From NCBI GenBank assembly GCA_963576735.1, contig OY755174.1:8556001-8620000 (forward strand): a stretch of 64,000 nt of DNA. The letters are read 5' to 3'. A program made the position numbers and the translations under genes. Numbering within the stretch: position 1 is the first letter of the stretch; each line of letters begins with the position of its first letter. The DNA comes from Bedellia somnulentella (taxonomy: Eukaryota > Arthropoda > Insecta > Lepidoptera > Bedelliidae). The notes under the pieces were generated by a model that saw nothing but the letters and a program-made list of their open reading frames with translations, ran no database searches and had not been told where the DNA came from. Below, piece by piece: positions 45,692 through 56,800 of this stretch.

Positions 45692-46740
45692 GTTGTATTT
45701 TATGTGAACAACGTTATTAGGTATTATTTTTACATCTGACACGATTTGATTTTAAAATGTGGTAAGGATATTGTAACAGGATAAAAATAATCGATACATT
45801 TGTCAACATATCAAGTTGATCCAGTGACTGAAAAGGTTATTAAAGTTTAGGCGAACAGTGCTACAATATACTTTCATTCAGTTCAATGAAATATTATATT
45901 TTTATTTAATTATTCATATCATTCAATTATAGATGCATTTGCGGTGCAGTTTTGTAAATAATAATAGTGTGAACATACCAAGATGATCTAGTGACTGAAA
46001 GGGTTATCTTAGGCATGGTTCAATATACTCTCATTAAGTTCAATGAAATATTCTATATTTATTTCTATATTCATATCATTAAAATTAAATGATATATGGG
46101 GTATTTGTTAAAAATATATTATTTATTGTTAGAACTATTAGCTATTTCTTGTAAATAATTTAAAAAATATGTTGCAATTAATACGTCTCATTAGAAATGT
46201 AGTTGTTATTTACTAAATACAAATTAAGTCACACTTCTCAGTTGAGAAATAAGCAAAACTATATATAAGATGTAGTAACATCTTATATATAGTTTTGCTT
46301 ATTAAATAGCTTTGCACTTATGTACAGTATTTCACTTTAAATCTTCCCCGGTATAAAATAGATTATAACCATGTATCTAACAAAAAGCAATAAATCAAAG
46401 TAAAAGGCTTTAGCAAAAACTAAATGTCTGAGCTTAAAGCTTCAGACTTTTGCCAGTCATTATTAAAGTTTACTGACTTATTATACCTATGTGTGATCGA
46501 AGTAATTATGTTCTCACAAATATTAACGTCCGCAAAGGTCCCCCACCTTTGCTTTGCTATATTCCATTAAGGCATTAAGGGGGTTGAAGCTATTAGATAA
46601 GGCTTAATTTATGTATAATGTCGCTTAAAAATACGCGGGTGCGGGTGCAGCACGTGGTTGGCAATAATTGATTGACACATAAAATAATATTGAGATTTTC
46701 AAAAAAAAATATGGCTATTTACTTTTAATACGGAAAATAT
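45692..46740. other. AT-rich spacer with internal similarity
   Basis: Two related stretches (45815-45905 and 45975-46075) share AAGTTGATCCAGTGACTGAAA-like and AGTTCAATGAAATAT phrases, suggesting an old duplication. A perfect hairpin lies at 46248-46303. Confidence 0.4.
46248..46303. repeat. Perfect 26-bp palindrome
   Basis: Arms 46248-46273 and 46278-46303 are exact reverse complements around the 4-base loop AGTA. The arm contains AAGCAAAACTATATATAAG. Confidence 0.95.
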
Positions 46741-46968
46741 CTGACTATTGCCGGCTCAGAATACAACTAACTCATTTCTTTCCACGGCTATTCTTAGAGG
46801 TATCTTAGGGTCTTGGGACTTCTAAAGTGTATTATTGACGATGTGGTTGAAAATCCATCACTGAACACTTTATTTTATAATGTTTCCCTTATTAAACTTT
46901 TGAAGTGGCTGAGTTCCTAGTTGTGAAGCTTTGGCAACCCTTTTTTGGTATTTTGCAGACGTGAGTTG
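46741..46968 (+). repeat. R240 copy, degenerate
   Basis: Recognised along its full length (GCCGGCTCAGAATACAAC; GATGTGGTTGAAAATCCATC; GCAGACGTGAGTTG). Confidence 0.6.
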
Positions 46969-47212
46969 ACATAATATGGGTGGTTTGTTTTAATTTAATC
47001 AAGGGGATCACGAATTCACATTTGATAGAAACGCAATTTGAAGTAATGGCATGAGTAACGGCATGTATGTTTCTTTTTTTTTTTTTTTTTTTCATAATGA
47101 GGGACCTGCAAGCAATTTTGAAATTAAATTAATAAAGTTTTGTAATTTTTTGTAATTGTAATTGTGAATTTCAGTCTTAAGTCAGGCTTTCAAAAATTAT
47201 AATTTTTAATGG

Positions 47213-47385
47213 TTTATTTATCAAGGTTGTTAACGTTGACAGAAAAAATTATAAGGAAACCCATATGGTTAAGCTATACTTAGTCACGAGACATAGTATT
47301 TGTACAAAACGACCATCGGCCCATATCACGTGTATACACTGTCGCAGCAAAATGAAGAATATACTCTGAATGCCAGGTTTTAATG
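47213..47385 (+). repeat. SINE-T middle part, decayed
   Basis: TTATCAAGGTTGTTAACG, AAGGAAACCCATATGG and ATATCACGTGTATACACTG blocks in order. Confidence 0.55.
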
Positions 47386-48455
47386 CCTTTTCCGCAATGA
47401 ATAAAAATATATATTTTTAAAATTGGAAAGCTTTGACTGAAGTTAATTGATTATCTTGTTAATGATATAATAAATATACTGATAAATATATTGCAATGCA
47501 AAATGTGTATAATCGCGGCAACAAACTTGAAGTAACTGTTAGTGATAACATATCTTCAGCTTTATTGAAATCAGTTCAAAGTTCAGTCGCGCAACATAAA
47601 ACTTTTACTTATTTTAAACAACAGCTGATAGGTATTTCCGTATTCGAAAGAAAGGCAATTAGCATAAAAATATATATATATAATCGTGTATACATTGTAT
47701 TTTCAAGTTTCTGGGAATTTTTATATTAGTGTCCATGTCCAACGATCAATTATTTTTGTTAAGTTTTTGTACCGCAAAATGTGCTATATTTATTTTTCAC
47801 CTATTAAATCTTTACTTTTATTTAATTTGTGAGAAAAAGATAGGAAATATTAATTATTAATTATATATAAAAAATATAATTAATTAATGTTATTAATAAC
47901 ATACTTTCCAGACGTTTCAATTCTTTAATACTAAAATAAACCAGTCATATATCATATAGTCATGTAAAAATGTTGTTTAGCTGTATAAATTGAATTAAAG
48001 ACAAAGTTACGTGACATAATAAGCGACCATGACTTCAATTCAGTAAAAAAAACAACGGTTCGAATAAGCATACAAATATTTTATTAAATAAAAATAGGTT
48101 ATGATTATTGAAGTAAAAGCAAATTGAAAATTAGTTTAGTGTTGGAAAATTAGTGTAGGTTTGAAACAGCTATAACCCTTTTTTTCCTCCGATTTTTATA
48201 ACATGCAACTTAAAATTTTGAGGTTACCGATGACCAACCATTTCACATGTCACTTCTGAAATCGGATGAGGAATTTCTAGCTGCTGGGATTTATATAGGT
48301 AGGTAAGGGTTTTTTACCAGGAAGCACTAATATTGGTAGAATGGTTTTGTAAAAATGCAATTGTGACCCCTGTGAATAATACTAGAGTTTTTTTTTTTTT
48401 TTCTTCAGTACTTTGATAGACAGATAGATAGATAGATAACTCATTCATTTATGTT
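47386..48455. other. AT-rich spacer
   Basis: Contains a decayed R240-like piece near 48150-48300 and a GATA run (48417-48438). No gene. Confidence 0.35.
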
Positions 48456-48700
48456 GCTGTGTAGTGTCGGCTTAGAATAGCACTACCCCATTTCTTCCGG
48501 TGGGTGTACGCAAGAGGCTACTAACAGTATTGGGGCTTTTAAGGGACTTTGGGCGATGCGGTTTGAGACCCATCACCAACAACCTTTATTTTACCATCCT
48601 TTTCCCACGCAACTTCCAAAAGTGGCTGAGGAATTTTATAATTCCCTAGCTCTGGCTACCCCTTCAAGGGATTTATAGCCGTGAGTATATGTATGTATGT
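48456..48700 (+). repeat. R240 copy, well preserved
   Basis: Full copy from GCTGTGTAGTGTCGGC to GCCGTGAGTATATGTATGTATG. Confidence 0.88.
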
Positions 48701-49676
48701 CATTTTAACATAACAACATACAACAGTAGTACAAAAATATGAAAAATTAAAAAAAAATGTTAGTGCTATGGTAACACAAACTAGGCTCTAACTACTTGTT
48801 CTTGCCAAGAGGCAAAACACATTTTTTCAGTTAAGGCCTACTTTACACATTACCTTTGCATTTCATGTTACCAATATAAGTTGTAAGAATTCAAATTTTA
48901 ATCATATTAATTCAATTCGATTGCTGTTAGGATGCATAAAATTAAGGTGAACGAGCTGAACAAACGAAAAAAATTGTATAAAATTAGTATTTACTAAGAT
49001 GAAACATATCAAAAATTACAAACGTTTACTAAGTTCCACATTTAGATATTATTACACAATCGGAAAAGTCTAGTACCTTGCGCAATATTTCTAAAGAATC
49101 GTCACATCATTAAGTTTAGAAACTTTCAGGTAGAAGTAAGATTATTTATTCGTTTCTACTAAAATACAGGAAAATAACATATTAGGAGATCCATTTTCCA
49201 TTGCTCAGTGATGATCAAACATCGCAATCAGTGTGACAAAATTTATATCTTATCAATTGGGTATCCATCAGAATGTCATATTACCAAATGCTTACATTCC
49301 TAAAAATATGTTATTTGCTCGTATCTGTAATTCGGAACGAGTAAGCCATGGTTCATGCAAAAGAACATATATATTTATACTTACGTTTATAAATTCCTAT
49401 ATGGGGTATCCGGTAGCCAGAGCATCAGTAGGTATTAGAAATTTTGGGGTGCGTATGTGCCTCACATCTTGTAAAATAAAGGATGATTGTTGACCCAAAA
49501 GTCACTGAAATAGCCTCAGTATTTTACCCAAAACTATTCCAAGCCAACCCTACATAGATATACATAGTAAAATAATATCGATTTTCTTATTTCGAACTTG
49601 ATGGACTCCAATTTCCTTTTAATGTTTCGTTTTGATCAGTCATTTATGAGGTATTTGCAATTAATGCATAGCTTTT
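48701..49676. other. AT-rich spacer
   Basis: A weak minus-strand R240 fragment near 49373-49440. Otherwise nothing recognised. Confidence 0.35.
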
Positions 49677-50024
49677 ATGCATTTGAATTGAACAATAATA
49701 ACTAATTCAATTAAAACGTTCACGCCGTATAACCCCGACGGGGTTGGCAGAGGTACTACTTTGATCTCTCTTACTACTTTGACGTTAACAACCATGATAA
49801 ATTAACCACATATATGTCTGTAGGAAAGAGAAACTGGTGAAGGCCCAAACATGCATTTGAATTGAACAATAATAACTAATTCAATTAAAACGTTCACGCC
49901 GTATAACCCCGACGGGGTTGGCAGAGGTACTACTTTGATCTCTCTTACTACTTTGACGTTAACAACCATGATAAATTAACCACATATATGTCTGTAGGAA
50001 AGAGAAACTGGTGAAGGCCCAAAC
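49677..50024. repeat. Perfect 174-bp tandem duplication
   Basis: Units 49677-49850 and 49851-50024 appear identical base for base. Each contains an internally deleted minus-strand SINE-T (AACGTTCACGCCG, GGGTTGGCAGAGGTACTA, GTTAACAACCATGATAAATT). Confidence 0.93.
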
Positions 50025-50430
50025 AAGCGGTGTTCCCGCCAGTGAGTTTTTTCACAGTTGCACAAAAGTAATAAAAATCAACAAAATTAAAATTTTAACA
50101 CTTTTATATAAAGCAGTACTCTATTTTCGAAGGACTAAAAATTACAGCTATTGGCAGATTTGCTCTTTTTGTATGTTTACTTGGTTTCGAAAGTAAAAAC
50201 TAATGCTAAAATTTCTTCATCAGTTTTTTTTAAATTGAAGTATAGACCTTTGTAAATACAAAGTTTTGTATGAGCGGAGAAGGAGAGAAATATTCTGAGG
50301 TGATTAATCTGGTAAACTGTTTGCATTGCAACTAATTTAGCGGACCCAATTCGAGACGCTTGTTGAACATCTAATTATAATAAATTAATGCTAATAACAT
50401 GTTTCATACACAATCAATGGGAGTCTAATT
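50025..50430. other. Spacer upstream of the transporter exon
   Basis: AT-rich; no promoter or exon identified. Confidence 0.35.
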
Positions 50431-50432
50431 AT

Positions 50433-50660
50433 TACATACATACATTCACTCACGGCTTTAATTCCCTTCAAGAAAAAGAAATGCCTCTACCACTTTTTAA
50501 ATTTAAGTGGGGAAAAGATTGCAAAGTAAAGGTTTTTGGTGATGGTTCCAATCACATCGTCAAAAATATTCTTTAAAAAGCCCCAATACCCTTAGTCGCC
50601 TCTTACGGACACCTATGTAAATAAATGGGGTAGTGTTATTCTAAGCCGACACTACACAGC
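50433..50660 (-). repeat. R240 copy just before transporter exon
   Basis: Minus copy from CATACATACATTCACTCACGGC to GTGTCGGC on minus, ending 63 bp before the exon's acceptor. Confidence 0.8.
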
Positions 50661-50723
50661 TAATTAATTAATTAATAATCTAGTTATCCTGGTGCAATAA
50701 AAATAAATAATTATTATTTTCAG

Positions 50724-50896
50724 GCACCCAATAAGTGTTGTCGAAAAACGGTCATGTGGTGACGGAAACAATAAACGCGGTCATGACACAAAATAAAAAT
50801 GGTCTGGTGCTACCAGGGAAAATCAAGAAAATCAAACTGGTACCACCAGATGGAGGATGGGGGTGGATGATACTCCTGGGAACAGCTGTCTCAAAC
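50724..50896 (+). CDS. MCT-like transporter, exon with start codon (coding 50783-50896)
   Basis: The gene product is a proton-linked monocarboxylate transporter-like protein (SLC16 family, 12-TM major facilitator) of the plasma membrane, probably moving lactate, pyruvate or similar acids. This exon follows an acceptor TTATTATTTTCAG ending at 50723. The frame has a TAA stop at 50732-50734, so translation should begin at ATG 50783 and earlier exons are untranslated. It encodes 38 residues: a basic amino end and then PPDGGWGWMILLGTAVSN. DGGWGW (residues 23-28) is the family's signature before TM1. The donor AAC|GTAAGT at 50897 is strong, phase 0. Substrate cannot be told from sequence. Total length should be 500-800 residues in insects, with only 291 encoded here. 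Confidence 0.92.
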
Positions 50897-53800
50897 GTAA
50901 GTATATGCCATTTTCATTTTATCAACTAAATTTCATACATACATACATATACTCACGGCTATAAATCCCAAAACCGTGATAGCCCAGTGGGAAGAACACT
51001 TGGTTATCGTGCAAGCGACTAGTGTTCGAATCCTGGGTCGGGCCTACACCAATTTGTCTTTTCTAAAGACATATGTGTGGTTAATTTATCATGGTTCTTA
51101 ACGGTGAGGGAAAACATCGTGAGGAAACCCACATGGCTGAGTTGTACTTAGTCATGTGACAGTGTATTCGTACAAAACGGCGATAGGCCTGCCCCCTATC
51201 ACGTGAGTACACTGTCCATGCAAAACGTGGGTACTCTGAACACCAGGTGACAAAGTCACGTGATGTTCAGAAGTATTAGTACCTCTGCCAACCCCTTCGG
51301 GAATATTCGGCGTGAACGTTTATGTTATGTTATGTTATTATAAATCCCAAAAACAGGGAGAGTTTCAGGGCTAGAAACTGCTTAGCCACATTTGGAAGTT
51401 GTAGGGGACAAGATGATAAAAATAAAGTATCATTGATGAGAGGTCTCCAACCACATCGTCCAAAAATCACTTAAAAAAACCCCATACACTTAGTAGCCTC
51501 TAATGACACCCGTGGGTAGAAAGGGGTAGTTATATTCTTAGCCGGCACTACAAGGCAAAATAAACAAAATTATAATGTTTAGACGAGTTATTATGCCGCA
51601 ATATTATTTTAGTGTGTTAACTATTTATTATTCAAACAAAGTTCGATAATCAGATGTTTCGTTTAACTTATAAAAATATAATGTGGTATTTTGTATAACA
51701 AAGTTTACTCATCGATTTAGAATTTCAAATATATTTTATAGCATAACACTGAAATGGTAGTAAGTATAATAAAATATATTATTGAAATTTTAATAAAAAC
51801 AAATGGTTTATTATCATTCTACTAGGCTTTTATAACCAAATAAACTAGAAACTAGTATATACTTTTTATATAAAGACTGTCATTATGGGGTATAGCTCTC
51901 CACTCAACGTCCACGAGTGATTGAGTTTTTTTGTTTATGTGTGGCTACCTATTGACGGGATTAATGTCGTGACTATCAGTAACAAAATGGGATGAAAATT
52001 TAGTATAAATTATATAAATCGCTGGTGTCATTGTCTCTTAAGTAGTTTACATCTAGTAATTGACTCTGAATAGTCTGAATAGCAATCATGTTAATTGATT
52101 AACTCTGTTGGTCACAGTTTAATTAATGTCTCTAATTTGATCATTGTTTTACCTTAGTAACAGTGGTCTTAGATTAAGTTTAATACTGGCAATTCGATTC
52201 TATAGATAAAACACTAGTACATAAGATTGGATTGATTTATTAGATGTGTGATTTAGACTTAGAATAAAGAAAAATTATACAGTCTTTTGATAAAATGACC
52301 TAGAAATAATTAAGAAAAATATGTCTTTCAGAATCAATAAATTATTATTATTTAAAATTAAAGTAGTATTAATAAGAAATAAAATAGATGATTTAAATAC
52401 TTACGTATTAAAATATAAAAAAATAAAATAAAATAAAATAATCATTTATTTCAAAATAAAAAGATAAATCTTTGTTTTTTGAACGTCAAATTTTAACTTA
52501 ATACTAAGTTTACTTCGGATTCGGAAGGTGTTTTGTTGAGAGAAGAACCCGTAAGAAACTCGTCAACACACATCTTTTTTTAACGTCCATTACAATTTTG
52601 GTGTTAGCCCGGAAACATCCTGCACAGAGCCCTGATGACACCAAGCCACTTCATCATTAATGTAATCATTGACATTGTAATAGGCTTTCGAACTAAGATT
52701 TCTTTTAACTGCTGCTTTGAATTTTGTTTCTGTTAAATTTAAAATGTCCTCAGGTATTTTATTATACATTTTTACGCATAACCCCATGAAAGATGTATTT
52801 ACTTTTGACAATCTGTATTTTGGTACTGATATTTTATTGTTGTCTCTCAGGTTTCGAATATGTCTGTCACAATTTTTCACAAAAGAGGCCTGATTCTTTC
52901 TTACATACATAATATTTTCATAAATATATTGACATGGCAGTGTCATTATATTTATTGTTTTAAACAATTCCCTCAGGGAATCTCGGGATCTCAAATTGTA
53001 TATAGCTCTTATTGCTCTCTTTTGAAGAATAAATATGGAACCAACATCAGCTGCTCTGCCCCAGAGTAAAATACCGTAAGACATTACACTATGAAAATAG
53101 CTGTAATAAACTAATCGAGCTGTCTGTACATCTGTCAAATGTCTTATTTTCCTAACGGCATATGCAGCACTACTTAGCCTGCCAGCTAGTGAGCTAATGT
53201 GGGGTCCCCATTGGAGCTTGGAGTCCAGAGTTATCCCTAAGAAAACTGTGTTATCCGAAAATACTAACTTTTCATTATTTAAAATTATTTCGTTATCAAC
53301 GCACCTAACATTAGGTAATACAAATTTAATGCATTTGGTTTTTTTACCATTCAGTACAAGATTATTGGAAGCAAACCATGTTTGAATCTGTGAAACCGTG
53401 TTATTCACCTCGTCAATATTCTGATTATTTCTTTCAACGTCAAATACTAAAGAAGTATCATCAGCAAATAACACTATCTCGGACATTTTCTCGACCATGA
53501 ACGGCAAATCATTAATATAAACTAAAAATAAAAATGGGCCCAAAATAGAACCCTGCGGAACACCCATTTTTACATGAGTTCCAGGTGATATTGCATTATT
53601 GATTTGCACTTTCTGTATCCGATCCGAAAAGTAAGACTTTATTAATTTAAGTGCGTCACCTTGTATGCCATAATGTTCTAATTTAATAAAAAGGATTTCA
53701 TGATCTGCACAATCAAATGCCTTCGTAAGATCGCAAAACAAACCAATAGCATCATTTTTGCGTTCCCACGAATCAAAAATGTGTTTCATTAAGGCAACGC

Positions 53801-56800
53801 CTGCATCGGTGGTAGAGCGGCCCTTCGTAAAGCCAAATTGTTTTGGATGAAACAATTTGTTTGAAGCGAAATGCAAAAGCATTTGATTGAACATTAGTTT
53901 TTCGAATATTTTACTTAAAACTGGCAGAATTGATATTGGTCTATAACCATCAGGACTAATTTTATCTCCTCCGGATTTAAGAAGTGGTACAATTTTACTA
54001 TGCTTCATGAGATTTGGAAAGATTTTATTTCTTATACATTCATTAAATATATCTGCTAAATATGGAGCCAAAGTTACAATAAAATTATGGCAAACTTTCA
54101 CTGACATACCCCAAATGTCTTCAGAACTTTTTAGTTTAAATGATTTAAAACATTTTTCGATATCTGTAGGGCTGACATCTTTAAAACAAAACAAAGTTTC
54201 GCACCTATCAACATTTTGTTGTAACAAGTGTTGAGCTTTTATAACCGATGTGTTTAAATATTCAGTTGTTTTTGATGGTATGTCAGTAAAATATTTTTCA
54301 AAAATACAAGCGATTTCCTCATTAGAGGTAGTCAGACCTTTATCAGATCGAACACAGAACTCCTGATCACATGGTTTACCTCGGCCTGTTTGGGTGTTGA
54401 TAATATTCCACACTGTTTTAACTTTATTATCGGATGTTCGGATACGTCGGCTTAGGTATCTGGCTTTAGCCTCTTTACATACTTTATTAAATATTTTTGA
54501 GTATTTTTTTACATATTCACTCAATTCATTATTATTACTATAAGCTTTTTGATCATATAAATCGAAGAGTTTTTCTCTTGATCTATAAATACTTGGTGTT
54601 GCCCACTCACAAAACTTAAATTTACTGGTAATAGTTACATTTTTTACATTAAAAATTTCATTAAACTCATTTATCAGAACATTATAAAAGATATCATAGC
54701 TAGTATTTGAGTTTTTATTAATTGTACATGTGGGCAACTTAGAGCTTATTATATTTATATATTTTTCTACTTTACTGGCAGTAATATGCCTTTTTTTAAT
54801 AACAATTTTTGGTTCTGGTATCTCTAGAGGAAAGCTAACAAAAAGGCCGCTGTGATCAGACTTTAGTTTATTTATAACACTTTTACTTGAAAAATCTGCA
54901 TTAGTAAATACATTATCTAAGCATGTTTTGATTCTAGTCGGTTCCAAGAATAAATTTTCTAAATTGAACGATTGGAATAAACTCATCAATCGTGTTTTAA
55001 GATGACTGTCTTGTAGGAGATCCACATTGAAGTCTCCACATATTATTATACGTTTTTTATTCCTGAAAACTTTGCCTAATACATCTTCCATTACATTTTC
55101 GAATTTATCATAATTTTGGTTATAAGGGGGTCGATACACACATATTAAGAAATAGTTTTTTAACTCTATGCAGGATAATTCCACGACTTGCTCAACGCTT
55201 AACTGTACAATATCATTACGAATTTTTGATTTAATATTATTTTTTAAAAATATAGCGGAGCCACCACAGGCTTTAGAATCGCGGCAGTAGTTGCTAGCTA
55301 AATAATAGTTTTCAAAACCAAATATGAGTTCGCAATTCTTAAGCCAGTGTTCAGTAACACATAAACAATCTATTTCATATTTTTCCAAAAATAATTCAAT
55401 TTCTAATTCTTTACAAGAAAACCCCTGAGTATTTTGACATACAAGTTTAAACTGGGAGACTCCTTGTAAAGTATTCTTTTTAGTTAAATTGCCAGAAGAA
55501 CCTCCTTCCTTGTTTACAATATTGATATTAGGTGACGACTTAAGGACGACAGGAGGCTCTTCCATTGTCACTCTTAAAAGTTTAAATTATGGCTTCCACC
55601 ATCGCATACTAGAAGTAAGTTTCCCCTTATATTAAATATATGGGGGTCAGATATATTATATGCTAATAATTTAGCAATGTTCCGCTTTTGATTTAAGGGT
55701 ATGTATACAGTACCCAGTCGAGAATTTGAATAAGGTAAAAACTTATTCAAATCCAAACAAAATAAATTGTCGCTTTGACAACATGTCACGTGACATATTA
55801 GATTATTCATAATATGAATATTGTCATTTTGCTTATCCATATTAAGTAAGTATGGAAAGGTACAAAATATAAATTTACATTTATATATTTTTTGTATTTC
55901 CAAAAGTTTATTTAAACTTTTATTTAATAAATACTTATTTAATCCTATACTATTGCCGACCAGTACGACAATCGTTGTATATTCGTCATAAGTGCCTAAT
56001 AATATTCGTTCTACTATATAATTAAAGTTTGCACCCGTATAGCAATGGTTAATGACCTGCTGATTAAGATACTTCGATAGTATTTCGCCAAAACCTACGG
56101 CCATGCCATCCGAAAATACTAATGTTCTGTTTGCCGGCGGCGCCGGCGGCGTGCTAACAGTTGGTAATGTAATCCCATTAATTGGTTGGGGTGATTGAGA
56201 TATAACGCTATTTGAGGAAATATGACTATTCAGAGTAACCGTCTCTTTGTCTATAAGACTGCCGATATGTTTGTATCTTAAATGCAGATCTTCCTGACTA
56301 ACAATCAGCTCACTCAGTTTATCATTCAAACTATCTATTTGGTTTAGTAAATCAATTTTTCTGTAAGACTTGTTTATGAATTTTATACTATTTTTCATAC
56401 TTATAAGACTTTTCTTTGTGTTGTATATACGTTTTTTAACTAATTTATATTTTTTACACTGTTTACGACTGAAAGTTTTTGAATATTTAAAAGAGGTCAT
56501 AGAAGATAATGATTCTGCCTCAAGTTCGGCACATAAAGAAACTGCGTGAGAGTCTTCGTGAATATTCTTTATTCTATGGAATTCCGCCAATTGAGCGTGT
56601 GCCTCTGCCAACTGCTCATTCAGAATATGAATTCGCTCTAAAGCTACTTCATGCTTTGCGCACTGATCCTCATGCTTTAATATTAATATCTGCTGGTTTT
56701 CTAATTCCACTTGAGAAATGTCGTAAGATTCACGAAGCAACACAATTTTTTCTAAAAGATTACTATTTTTCAACTTTAAATTACGAATAGCTAAAACGTT

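Noticed and set aside
49677..50024. CRISPR-like or satellite array
   Set aside because: Only two directly adjacent units without spacers; a simple tandem duplication.
56509..56790. Plus-strand open frame of 93 codons
   Set aside because: Lies exactly opposite the LINE ORF1 coiled-coil region; it is an antisense shadow with no domain.
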